Shown here: piece after piece, positions 1-7,694 of the stretch
How positions within the stretch are numbered: the first letter of the stretch is position 1
How the letters are laid out: each line of letters begins with the position of its first letter
Source: Roseimaritima sediminicola
GTDB taxonomy: Bacteria; Planctomycetota; Planctomycetia; Pirellulales; Pirellulaceae
Direction: 5' to 3'
Assembly (NCBI RefSeq): GCF_009618275.1
Contig: NZ_WIAD01000044.1
Coordinates: 1 to 49,042, forward strand
Length of the DNA: 49,042 nt
Translations under genes and position numbers: made by a program
The notes under the pieces: generated by a model
Seen by the model: the letters and a program-made list of their open reading frames with translations, nothing else
The model's database searches: none
Told to the model about the DNA's origin: nothing

Positions 1-190
1 GACTCCGCCTCGGCTGGGACAGCCGAGCTACTATTTGTGGCATAGGCTTCCAGCCTGTGAACCGACGAACTCGCCAGAGTTTGGAAGGGGTCTTGGTTAA
101 TCCTCGGCCGGGACAGCCGAGCTACTATTTGTGGCATAGGCTTCCAGCCTGTGAACCGACTCCGCCTCGGCTGGGACAGCCGAGCTACTC
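1..190. repeat. Dispersed repeat units upstream of the comM fragment
   Basis: Three copies of a unit containing the small hairpin CTCGGCTG-GGA-CAGCCGAG occur near 9-30, 106-127 (one base changed) and 167-188. The first two are followed by the same tract, TGGCATAGGCTTCCAGCCTG and flanks. A piece at about 68-90 (GAACTCGCCAGAGTTTGG) is the reverse complement of a motif found again near 14045 and 14180. No convincing gene is seen in 1-360; the long frame across it only shadows the comM fragment. Confidence 0.7.
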
Positions 191-360
191 TGGGTCTCCC
201 TGCTTGATTCCCCTCTCGGGACCTGCCACCATGGGGACACACACCGGAGGGGATCGGCTCACGCCAAGTGGGACGCACCCCGGACGCTTCAACATGAGTT
301 CAGTCCGAACCGGGGCCACGGCATCAGCTGGCATGCGGTTCGGCGGGGCAGGGGAGTGCC

Positions 361-1029
361 ATGTTAGCGAGACTGAAAACCTTTACCCTGCTGGGCATCG
401 ACGCCATGCCCGTCGACGTGGAAGTCGACCTCTCTCCGGCGGCGCTGCCCAAGACGATTCTGGTGGGCCTGCCCGATACGGCCGTCAAGGAAAGTGCTCA
501 CCGCGTCGAACGGGCGATCGTCAACAGCGGTTTCATTCGCCCGCAGGACCGCGTCGTCATCAATCTCGCTCCGGGCGACCTGCAAAAGCAAGCCGCCGGA
601 TTCGACTTGCCGATTTCCCTGGGCGTGCTGGCCGGCAGCGGCCAATTCCAGTCGGACCTGTTGGAAGACTATGCGGTGATCGGCGAACTGGCCCTCGAGG
701 GCCAAACCCGACCGATCAAAGGTGCTCTTTCGGTGGCCATGGAAGCCGCTCGCCGCGGCGACGTCAAAGGCATCGTCGTTCCCACGGCCAGCGCCAGCGA
801 AGCGGCCGTGGTGGAAGACATCGAAATCATTCCCGTGGACAGCCTCGCCCAGGCGGTGGGGTTCTTCTGTGGCGAGCTGACCCTGGACCCGGCGCCCAGC
901 CGCATCGGCGAATTGTTCGCGGAGCTATCGGCCTACGACCTGGACTTCGGCGACGTCCGCGGCCAAGAGATGGGCAAGCGAGCCCTAATGCTGGCCGCGG
1001 CGGGGAGGCATAATCTGTTAAAGGTGTAG
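361..1029 (+). pseudogene. comM: Truncated 5' copy of comM/yifB (Mg-chelatase-like ATPase)
   Basis: This frame encodes residues 1-220 of the ComM/YifB protein, then two foreign residues (K, V) and a stop. The cut falls immediately before the Walker A loop: the intact copy at 3113 continues with LGPPGSGKT. The fragment therefore keeps the ChlI-like N-terminal domain but lacks the AAA+ ATPase and C-terminal domains and cannot be an active helicase. Compared with the intact copy, about 21 of 220 codons differ, all synonymously, and the differences cluster at both ends. A purine-rich GGGGAG lies just before the ATG, so the fragment may still be translated. It is probably a relic of an insertion into comM or of a single-crossover integration; a truncated but expressed domain is less likely. 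Confidence 0.85.
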
Positions 1030-1140
1030 CCGGTTTGCCCTCAGGCTAATCTTCGATCAATGCCCCGAACAAAAGCACCGGATCGGGTGTCTATACTGGC
1101 TAAAAACTACGCCACCATCCAAAGTTGTCCACGCCTTGTA

Positions 1141-1152
1141 ACAAAGCTTTGT
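1141..1152. promoter_or_regulatory. 12-bp perfect palindrome before the HEPN-like gene
   Basis: ACAAAGCTTTGT is perfectly self-complementary and ends five bases before the ATG at 1158. If translation starts at that ATG, the palindrome lies in the 5' leader and could be an operator or repressor site. If the TTG at 1125 is used it is coding. This is inference from position only. Confidence 0.25.
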
Positions 1153-1157
1153 ACACA

Positions 1158-1985
1158 ATGAACCGAAACGCGATGGCAGGAGAAGACTTCAAAAACGGTG
1201 CCACGATGCGGGACCGTAGGGCGCGAAAGCCTATCAATTTCGTCAAGTCTGACACTGGTGAGGCCGTAGCATTTGTGCCACTTGAAGTACTTGACTGGAA
1301 AGGCACTGAAGTAGCGTTTGAAGCGCCGAACGTCGCTGCCCTGTTCTTTAGCAGTGCGGAAAGGTCTTTACACAAGGCACGGGATTTGTTCACAAGCCTT
1401 TGTGACTTGCACAAGACCGTTGACAGCTATGGCATGGTCCCGAAGTCTACACTAAGCTCAATCTATGACTACCTGGAGGAGATACAGACATCTATCGTGT
1501 CAGTCTATAGCGGAGCAGAAGCCATAACGAACTTGGCCATACCGGACGACTACACACGAACGGTTGTCAACAGCAAGCAAATCGAAGAGACATGGACAAA
1601 AAAAAGCATCGAAAGATGGCTTAGCCTTACGGAAAAGATTAGCAAGATCTTGCCTGGCATACTTGGTACACCAGGGCCGCAAGGGAACCCGCACTGGTCC
1701 GACTTCAAACGCCTTGAAGCACTACGCAATGAAATCGTGCATCCCAAAACTGAGTCGCGGGACATAGCGAAAGTCACGCAGACATTAGCTTCGCGACTTA
1801 TGCATATAAGCGTTTTTACGTACATCGGGTCCGGGTTCGAAGTCGCTCGGACGATTGCTTTGAGCGACGCATCTCACGTTGAATTCCCGACCGGGTTTGG
1901 CAATGCGCAACAAGGCGTGGTAGTCGTAGACGAGTTCCCCAAAATGACGCCCTTTAACAGGCAGCGCGAAACAGATAGCACTTAG
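1158..1985 (+). CDS. Hypothetical accessory protein with HEPN-like RNxxxH motif
   Basis: I do not recognise a named family. The product is about 275 residues from ATG 1158; a TTG at 1125 would add 11. It looks soluble and mostly helical. In the C-terminal half the segment LRNEIVHPK carries an R-N-x-x-x-H signature, preceded by a helix (ERWLSLTEKISKILPGIL). This resembles HEPN domains, many of which are RNases in toxin-antitoxin and phage-defence systems, but the assignment rests on one motif. GC content and codon use are visibly lower than in the neighbours, as expected of acquired DNA. The gene sits between the two comM copies and converges on the recombinase remnant. No antitoxin or nucleotidyltransferase partner is seen. 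Confidence is high that it is a gene, low for the function. Confidence 0.65.
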   Translation: MNRNAMAGEDFKNGATMRDRRARKPINFVKSDTGEAVAFVPLEVLDWKGTEVAFEAPNVAALFFSSAERSLHKARDLFTSLCDLHKTVDSYGMVPKSTLSSIYDYLEEIQTSIVSVYSGAEAITNLAIPDDYTRTVVNSKQIEETWTKKSIERWLSLTEKISKILPGILGTPGPQGNPHWSDFKRLEALRNEIVHPKTESRDIAKVTQTLASRLMHISVFTYIGSGFEVARTIALSDASHVEFPTGFGNAQQGVVVVDEFPKMTPFNRQRETDST

Positions 1986-2007
1986 CACAGCTCAATACGA
2001 TCGCATG

Positions 2008-2640
2008 CTAAGTACCAGCCCCAAACGCCTGCCACAGGGCGTCCAGGTCCGGCCCTGCCACCGTCAGCGACTTGCCGTTGCCCTCCTTTAGCAGGGTGTA
2101 CCCAGTGGCTAAGCTGCCAGGTGGCACTAGGTCCACCCGCTCGCCGGTCCTAAACCGCACCCGGTAAACCCGGCCCTCCCGCGACATGCGACGCGCCAGG
2201 ACGTGCTGGGCAAAGGCTACGGCCCGCTTGGCCGGTCGCAGGTCATATTCCTCCACCTGCTCCACAATGGTGTCCACCTCGTCCAGCTGCGGGTCCCGCT
2301 TGGGGCCCCTGCGGCGTGTCTTGCCGCTGGCGGTCTTGGTGGCCGGCCCAGGGGTCAGGGTGCCATGCTTGGACGCGTCGTAGGCGGTCGCAAAGCCCAC
2401 GGGGTAGACGGCGATGCTGTTTATAAAGCTGCGCAGGTGGACGTTTAACTTTGCCCGCATGTCCGCAGCGCCCGGCTCGTCGATCGCGGCCCGCAAAGCC
2501 GCTAGGTCCGCCTGCCAGGTCTTTAACGTTTTGGCGTCTGCAGTCATGCGGTCCAGCTCTGCCGCGTCCGCCTTTGACTGAGCTTCTTTTTCGTCCCTGC
2601 TTCTAACTCCGCTTACAAAAGTCTCGCTTGAGTAGCGCGG
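2008..2640 (-). pseudogene. C-terminal remnant of a large serine-recombinase-like protein
   Basis: The minus-strand frame ending at 2008 contains a basic, helical segment (about KADAAELDRMTADAKTLK onward), then FINSIAVYPVGFA and a charged region ending in DALWQAFGAGT. The order 'coiled coil, then INSIxVYPVG' resembles the C-terminal third of large serine recombinases, where a similar phrase follows the coiled coil. The N-terminal catalytic and zinc-ribbon parts are absent: upstream of about 2640 the frame runs into the large palindrome and becomes compositionally meaningless. I read it as a decayed integrase of the element that entered comM. It could instead be a short stand-alone protein of unknown function. 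Confidence 0.5.
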
Positions 2641-2673
2641 TGACGTAGCGGCGAAGGAAAGGGGGACGTCTTT

Positions 2674-2921
2674 TCTGACGGGCCGAAGGTCCAGCTCTAT
2701 AACAGCCCAGGGCAAGGCAACGCGAGGAACGAGCGTTGTCGCCGCCCTGGGGGACGTCCGCATTTTTTTGCGTCGCCGGCCGCCCTTTTGGCGGCACGGG
2801 CCGCCAAAAGGGCGGCCGGCGACCCTAGCTGCGCTCCCCCCGTTCCCAGGGCGGCACTCCACTCGCAAGCTCGCTACGTTTCCCCTGGGCTGGCATGGGG
2901 CTGGACCTTCGGCCCGTCAGA
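2674..2921. repeat. ~250-bp imperfect palindrome with perfect inner and outer arms
   Basis: The outer arms 2674-2695 and 2900-2921 are perfect 22-bp reverse complements (TCTGACGGGCCGAAGGTCCA and on). The inner arms 2772-2795 and 2800-2823 are perfect 24-bp reverse complements around a 4-nt loop. Both pairs share the same centre (2797.5). Between them, blocks such as CAGCCCAGGG and CGCCCTGGG also match in inverted order, with roughly one indel. No terminator-like T tract follows in either direction; the T run at 2763-2769 is on the wrong side. A further degenerate piece (GTCAGGCCGAAG) lies near 3014. It could be an end of a mobile element, a recombination site or a cruciform-forming sequence. 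Confidence 0.8.
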
Positions 2922-3112
2922 ACCCACACATTGAAACACTGGCCTGACGCCAAAGGACACGGGACTGGACACGAACTTGTAGAGGTCTTGCAGCCGATGC
3001 TGTGGCTCTCTGTCAGGCCGAAGAACCTGACGTACTCGGCCCTGCTTGATTCTCGGTGCGCGACCTGCCACCATGGGGGTTCACGACGAACTGCGGGGGG
3101 CAATCTTTTCTG

Positions 3113-4651
3113 ATGTTGGCTCGACTAAAAACCTTTACCCTGCTGGGCATCGACGCGATGCCCGTCGACGTGGAAGTCGACCTCTCTCCGGCGGCGCTGC
3201 CCAAGACGATTCTGGTGGGCCTGCCCGATACCGCCGTCAAGGAAAGTGCTCACCGCGTCGAACGGGCGATCGTCAACAGCGGTTTCATTCGCCCGCAGGA
3301 CCGCGTCGTCATCAATCTCGCTCCGGGCGACCTGCAAAAGCAAGCCGCCGGATTCGACTTGCCGATTTCCCTCGGCGTGCTGGCCGGCAGCGGCCAATTC
3401 CAGTCGGACCTGCTGGAAGACTATGCGGTGATTGGCGAGCTGGCCCTCGAAGGCCAAACCCGACCGATCAAAGGTGCCCTTTCGGTGGCCATGGAAGCGG
3501 CTCGCCGCGGCGACGTCAAAGGCATCGTCGTTCCCACGGCCAGCGCCAGCGAAGCGGCCGTGGTGGAAGACATCGAAATCATTCCCGTGGACAGCCTCGC
3601 CCAGGCCGTCGGGTTCTTCTGTGGCGAGCTGACCCTGGACCCGGCGCCCAGCCGCATCGGCGAATTGTTCGCGGAGCTATCGGCCTACGACCTGGACTTC
3701 GGCGACGTCCGCGGCCAAGAGATGGGCAAGCGAGCCCTGATGCTGGCCGCCGCCGGTCGCCATAATCTGCTGATGCTCGGGCCTCCGGGCAGCGGTAAAA
3801 CGATGCTGGCCAAACGGCTGCCGACGATCCTGCCGGAATTAACCGCGGCGGAATCGATCGAAACGACGCGGATCTACAGTGCGCTCGGCCAACTGCCGGC
3901 CGGGCAACCGCTGCTGGCCAAGCGTCCCTTTCGCAGCCCGCACCATACGATCAGCGACGCCGGACTGGTCGGCGGAGGCAGCCCTCCGTCGCCGGGTGAA
4001 ATTTCCAAGGCCCACAACGGCATCCTGTTCCTGGACGAATTGCCGGAGTTCAATCGCAAGACCCTGGAAGTGATGCGCCAGCCGCTCGAGGACGGCGTGG
4101 TCACGATCAGCCGGGCGATGCGATCGACCACGTTCCCTTCGGATTTCATGCTGGTCACCGCGGCGAACCCCTGTCCCTGTGGCTACCGCACCGATCCCCG
4201 CCGCACGTGCAACTGCACCATCCCACAGATCGAACGATACATGGGCAAGATCTCGGGACCGCTGCTCGATCGCATTGACATCCACATCGAGGTGCCGGCC
4301 GTTCCGTTTGAGGAACTGTCCAGCGCCGCGGCCGGTACGACCAGCCAGCAGATGCGGGAGGCCGTCTCGCGAGCTCGACAGGTACAGGCCGAACGGTTCG
4401 CCGGCAGCAAAACGCGTTACAACGCCCACATGAGCAGCCGCGACGTGCGCCGCTACTGCCAACTGAATGCCGTCTGCCAAGCCCTGCTGCGCCACAACGT
4501 CGAAGAGATGGGCCTGAGCGCGCGCGCCCACGACAAGATCCTGCGGGTGGCACGGACCATCGCCGACATCGACGGAGCCGAAGACATCGACGAGTCCCAC
4601 CTACAAGAAGCCGTCAACTACCGCAGCATGGACAAAGACGTCTGGACGTAG
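3113..4651 (+). CDS. comM: ComM/YifB family Mg-chelatase-like AAA+ ATPase, intact copy
   Basis: 512 residues, the usual length for the family. An N-terminal ChlI-like domain (about 1-185) is followed by the AAA+ module with Walker A GPPGSGKT (about 223-230) and Walker B GILFLDELPEF, then the Mg_chelatase C-terminal domain containing the CPCGYRTDPRRTCNC cysteine cluster and SGPLLDRIDIHIEVP. In proteobacteria ComM is a hexameric branch-migration helicase that helps integrate incoming DNA during natural transformation; the same role here is inferred. I chose ATG 3113 because the truncated copy starts at the same codon; a GTG at 3056 would add 19 residues. No good Shine-Dalgarno precedes 3113. 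The gene follows a ~2 kb insert and a partial duplicate of its own 5' end. Confidence 0.95.
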   Translation: MLARLKTFTLLGIDAMPVDVEVDLSPAALPKTILVGLPDTAVKESAHRVERAIVNSGFIRPQDRVVINLAPGDLQKQAAGFDLPISLGVLAGSGQFQSDLLEDYAVIGELALEGQTRPIKGALSVAMEAARRGDVKGIVVPTASASEAAVVEDIEIIPVDSLAQAVGFFCGELTLDPAPSRIGELFAELSAYDLDFGDVRGQEMGKRALMLAAAGRHNLLMLGPPGSGKTMLAKRLPTILPELTAAESIETTRIYSALGQLPAGQPLLAKRPFRSPHHTISDAGLVGGGSPPSPGEISKAHNGILFLDELPEFNRKTLEVMRQPLEDGVVTISRAMRSTTFPSDFMLVTAANPCPCGYRTDPRRTCNCTIPQIERYMGKISGPLLDRIDIHIEVPAVPFEELSSAAAGTTSQQMREAVSRARQVQAERFAGSKTRYNAHMSSRDVRRYCQLNAVCQALLRHNVEEMGLSARAHDKILRVARTIADIDGAEDIDESHLQEAVNYRSMDKDVWT

Positions 4652-4735
4652 GTGCCGGCCGCTGGCCTGCATTTTGACCTCTTGAGCCGTTTCTTAGCCC
4701 GAAGGGCGGCACAGCCTTTGCCGGCGGTGTCACCG

Positions 4736-4835
4736 CCTGTCGAATTATTCGAAAACGCATTGCTTATGTGAACCGTTTGGGCGATAGCCCCGGTTCCTTG
4801 ACATAAACCAACCGGGGCTATCGCCCAAACGGCTC
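4736..4835. repeat. Palindromic repeat, family A copy 1
   Basis: Perfect 23-bp arms (4773-4795 and 4810-4832; CCGTTTGGGCGATAGCCCCG and on) surround a 14-nt loop, CCTTGACATAAACC. A copy with identical arms and loop lies at 20695-20762 and a degenerate one at 6591-6654. The left flank CCTGTCGA..ATTCGAAAACGC is shared with the 6557 copy, so the mobile unit is longer than the hairpin. Just upstream, 4698-4735 holds an AGCCCGAAGGGCGGCACAGCC tract shared with the region near 19155. Confidence 0.85.
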
Positions 4836-4866
4836 AGAGAATGAACTTCAGTCCGTACCGCACAGC

Positions 4867-6396
4867 CTAGTAGTTGACCGGCGGGTACAGCGAGGTGCCT
4901 TTGGCCAGCGGCGGCAACTGGTGGTTGCGCGCCGGCTCGACGGGACGCGGCTCTGCGGAACGCTCTGCTGCGGAACGGGTGACTGCCGGACGCCGGCATC
5001 CGAAGAAGCCGCGTTGCTCGATCACTTCGGCGACCGCATCGGGAACGTGCTGCTTCCACTCCGGCTCGCCCGCTTCGATCTGCCGCAGCACCTCGCGTGA
5101 AAACGTTTCCAGGTGCTGAGGGTTGTGGTTGTCCAGCTGCTCGATGCACCCTTTGTCGACCAAGTACTGGTACAGGCTGCGGATCTCCGGTGCAACCTCC
5201 AGACTTTCGACGGTGGTCAGATCGCCGGAGTGTCGATCCAGCAGCGGGTAGATGTACAGTTTCAAATCGTTCTTGAACATCCGCCCGAACGATTCCAGAA
5301 TCCCGCCGTCGAGCATCGTGTAGTATTTTTCGTCGAACAATTCGTACAGGCTGCCGGCGCCCATCGTGATGGCGATTTTGTTTTTGGTGTAACGCGACAG
5401 GTAGGCCGCCAACCGATAGTACTCGAAGTAGTCGCTGATCAGGACGGTCATGCCGCAGGCGGCCAACACGTCGGCTCGAGCCAGGAAGTCGCGCAGGTCG
5501 ATGTCGCCGTTGGCCCGCAGGTTCCGCATCGTGATCTCGGCCAGCGTGACCACCTCGTCGGCCTCCACATCGGCCTCGGCCTGAAACTTTTCCTGCGCCG
5601 CTCGCAGCATGTCGACGTTGACGTGGGTCACGGGCCGGAAACTGCCCCGTTCCACGAGGATGGGTTTCTTGTACAGAACTTCCGAAGGCTGCAGGACTTC
5701 GCCACTGGCCGAGAACATCGCGGCGTTGCTCAGCCCCAGCTGCACCAACCGCAGGCTCATCACGCGGTTGTCGACGTGGCGGAAAGCGATCCCCGAGAAC
5801 TCGATCATGTCGATCTCGATCCGCCGCGTATTCAAGCCGTCCAGCAGGCTTTCGATCAATTGATCGGGTTCATGATTCAGAAAGAACGCGCCGTACAACA
5901 GATTGACGCCGACGATCCCCAGAGCTTCCTGCTGCAGGGCGTTTTCGGTGTCCAGCATCCGCACGTGCAACACGATCTGGCTGTCCTGGTCACGAGGGTG
6001 AGCCTGAAAGCGGATCCCCATCCAGCCGTGGCAGTCGTTGGTGCCCTTGAAATTGCGAGCCGATACGGTGTCGGCAAAGGCGAAGAACGCGGTGGTATCG
6101 CCGCGGCTCTCCTGCAACCTTTCGAGGTTCAGCGAGTGTTCGTGGTCCAGCATGTCTTCCATGCGTTGCCGACACACATAGCGTTCGCAGCGGCCGTAGA
6201 TCGCGTCGCTGACCGACATGTCGTAGGCCGACATGCTCTTGGCGATCGTCCCGGCGGCTCCGCCGACGCGGAAGAACCAGCGAACGACTTCCTGGCCGGC
6301 ACCGATCTCGGCGAACGAGCCGTAGCGCCGCGGATCGAGGTTGACGGCAAGAGCTTTGCTTTCAGTGTTCGGTCGCGTCGAATTCGTCGAATTCAT
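4867..6396 (-). CDS. Conserved protein of unknown function (FRVGGAAGTIAKSMSAYDM family)
   Basis: 509 residues, starting at ATG 6396. The N-terminal region carries the strongly conserved-looking stretch GAGQEVVRWFFRVGGAAGTI, then AKSMSAYDMSVSDAIYG. From memory, proteins with this stretch occur in diverse bacteria and carry inconsistent labels such as nicotinate-nucleotide adenylyltransferase or TonB-dependent receptor. I see neither an adenylyltransferase HxGH motif nor a beta-barrel pattern that would support either. The body looks like a soluble cytosolic alpha/beta protein; the last ~55 residues are a low-complexity Arg/Pro/Glu tail after EQRGFFGCRRPAV. It stands alone, flanked on both sides by family A palindromes. 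Confidence is high for the gene; no function is assigned. Confidence 0.85.
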   Translation of the reverse strand: MNSTNSTRPNTESKALAVNLDPRRYGSFAEIGAGQEVVRWFFRVGGAAGTIAKSMSAYDMSVSDAIYGRCERYVCRQRMEDMLDHEHSLNLERLQESRGDTTAFFAFADTVSARNFKGTNDCHGWMGIRFQAHPRDQDSQIVLHVRMLDTENALQQEALGIVGVNLLYGAFFLNHEPDQLIESLLDGLNTRRIEIDMIEFSGIAFRHVDNRVMSLRLVQLGLSNAAMFSASGEVLQPSEVLYKKPILVERGSFRPVTHVNVDMLRAAQEKFQAEADVEADEVVTLAEITMRNLRANGDIDLRDFLARADVLAACGMTVLISDYFEYYRLAAYLSRYTKNKIAITMGAGSLYELFDEKYYTMLDGGILESFGRMFKNDLKLYIYPLLDRHSGDLTTVESLEVAPEIRSLYQYLVDKGCIEQLDNHNPQHLETFSREVLRQIEAGEPEWKQHVPDAVAEVIEQRGFFGCRRPAVTRSAAERSAEPRPVEPARNHQLPPLAKGTSLYPPVNY

Positions 6397-6556
6397 ACCC
6401 AGCAGTCCCCAAGGTTCGCAGTTCGGCTATCGGATCACCTAGATATGGGAGACGCTGCGGGTGCGGGCCGAAGAAAACGTACCGATCAGGCAAGATTACC
6501 GGGCCAGCTGTCGTTGCAATCGTAACGACCGTCCCAGTCCACAGAGGCGCCAGCGG

Positions 6557-6654
6557 CCTGTCGATTGATTCGAAAACGCGTTGCTGATGTGAGCCGTTTG
6601 GGCGAACGCCCCGGTTATGCGGGGACGAAACCGAGGCTAGCGCCTAAACGGCTC
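6557..6654. repeat. Palindromic repeat, family A, degenerate copy
   Basis: Arms 6591-6616 and 6629-6654 pair with about five mismatches, and the loop differs from copies 1 and 2. The left flank (CCTGTCGATTGATTCGAAAACGC) matches that of copy 1 at 4736. It lies in the intergenic space between the conserved hypothetical gene and the dehydrogenase, just beyond the dehydrogenase stop codon. Confidence 0.75.
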
Positions 6655-6685
6655 GATACATCAACCGTCCGCGAGCGTGGTCGGA

Positions 6686-7672
6686 TCAGTCGCTGCGGCG
6701 GCCTCGCCAGTCGAAGCCGGACAGCTGGGCCAGGGTTACCGCGAGGGCCTGGGTGCCGTCGCGGCCGTGGCCGTTGGCCTGGAGCGATTGATACAGCTGC
6801 TCGGCCAGCGCCAGCCCCGGCATGCACAACCCCATGCGGCGGCTCTCGGCAAGCGCGATCCCCATGTCTTTGATGAAGTGTTCGACGAAGAAGCCCGGAT
6901 CGAAATCGTTGTCGATGATCCGCGGACCGAGATTGCTGAGGGACCAACTGCCGGCCGCTCCGGAAGCCACCGAACGCAGCACCGTGGGCAGGTCCAGGCC
7001 TGCCCGGTGACCGTACACCAGAGCTTCGCAGACGCCGATCATGCCGCTGGCAATCAGCGTCTGGTTGACCATCTTGGTGTGCTGGCCCGCGCCGGCCGGT
7101 CCCTGATGCACGATGGTTTTCCCCAGCAGCTCGAAGCAGGGGCGCACCCGCCCGACGACCGCCTCGTCGCCGCCGATCATGATCGACAGCGCGGCTTCGC
7201 GAGCTCCGCGATCGCCGCCGGAGACCGGGGCGTCGAGCGCCGCGACGCCTCGCTCGCCGGCTCGGGCGTAAATCTCCTCGGCCAACGACGGCTGGCTGGT
7301 CGTCATGTCGACGATCACGTCTCCGGCCTTCGCACCGGCCAGCACGCCTTGATCGGGGTCGAGGAACACGTGCCGCACGTCCGGCGGGAAACCGACGATG
7401 GCAAACACGACATCGGACTGCTGGGCGACACCCCGCGGCGTCGCCGCCCACTGCGCCCCGCGGTCGATCAAACTCTGGGCCTTCTCCCGCGTTCGCGTGT
7501 GGAGGGTGACCCGGTAGCCGGCCGCGAGCAGATGCCCGCACATGCTGGCGCCCATCACGCCGGTGCCGATCCAGCCGATGCGGGTTTTCTCCGGGGTAAC
7601 CACCTCCCGCGGCACGTCATCCCGCGGCACGTCATCCTGCGACACGTCGCCGGCGCTACTGTCCTCGACCAT
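6686..7672 (-). CDS. NAD(P)-dependent beta-hydroxyacid dehydrogenase (3-hydroxyisobutyrate dehydrogenase family)
   Basis: 328 residues from ATG 7672, which is preceded by AGGAAAAC. After a 30-residue acidic extension comes the Rossmann nucleotide loop GTGVMG (36-41). The substrate-binding signature [17 protein letters not shown] lies near 148-164 and the family's catalytic lysine in [10 protein letters not shown] (K200). The C-terminal helical domain includes the DMGIALAE region. Members oxidise 3-hydroxy acids (3-hydroxyisobutyrate, tartronate semialdehyde, glyoxylate) with NAD(P); the substrate cannot be named from sequence. The N-terminal extension contains short repeats ([15 protein letters not shown]) encoded by a 15-bp tandem repeat at about 7610-7650, which other family members lack. 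It is probably a single gene; the DUF6263 gene lies 22 bp upstream on the same strand and could be co-transcribed. Confidence 0.92.
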   Translation of the reverse strand: MVEDSSAGDVSQDDVPRDDVPREVVTPEKTRIGWIGTGVMGASMCGHLLAAGYRVTLHTRTREKAQSLIDRGAQWAATPRGVAQQSDVVFAIVGFPPDVRHVFLDPDQGVLAGAKAGDVIVDMTTSQPSLAEEIYARAGERGVAALDAPVSGGDRGAREAALSIMIGGDEAVVGRVRPCFELLGKTIVHQGPAGAGQHTKMVNQTLIASGMIGVCEALVYGHRAGLDLPTVLRSVASGAAGSWSLSNLGPRIIDNDFDPGFFVEHFIKDMGIALAESRRMGLCMPGLALAEQLYQSLQANGHGRDGTQALAVTLAQLSGFDWRGRRSD

Positions 7673-7694
7673 GTTTTCCTTTCTTCGGGGACCG

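Noticed and set aside
57-1013. 318-residue plus-strand open frame over the comM fragment
   Set aside because: Arg/Gly/Pro-rich shadow of the real comM frame; an equivalent frame appears over the second copy at 3046.
2772-2823. Rho-independent terminator
   Set aside because: The T run is on the 5' side for the plus strand and becomes an A run for the minus strand; the stem is part of a much longer palindrome.
2825-3113. Small genes between the palindrome and comM
   Set aside because: Frames of 66-92 residues follow the palindrome arm and repeats, lack start signals and resemble nothing.
5113-6525. 470-residue frame antisense to the conserved hypothetical gene
   Set aside because: Composition is Val/Gln/His-rich mirror of the minus-strand gene, with no domain; GC-rich antisense artefact.
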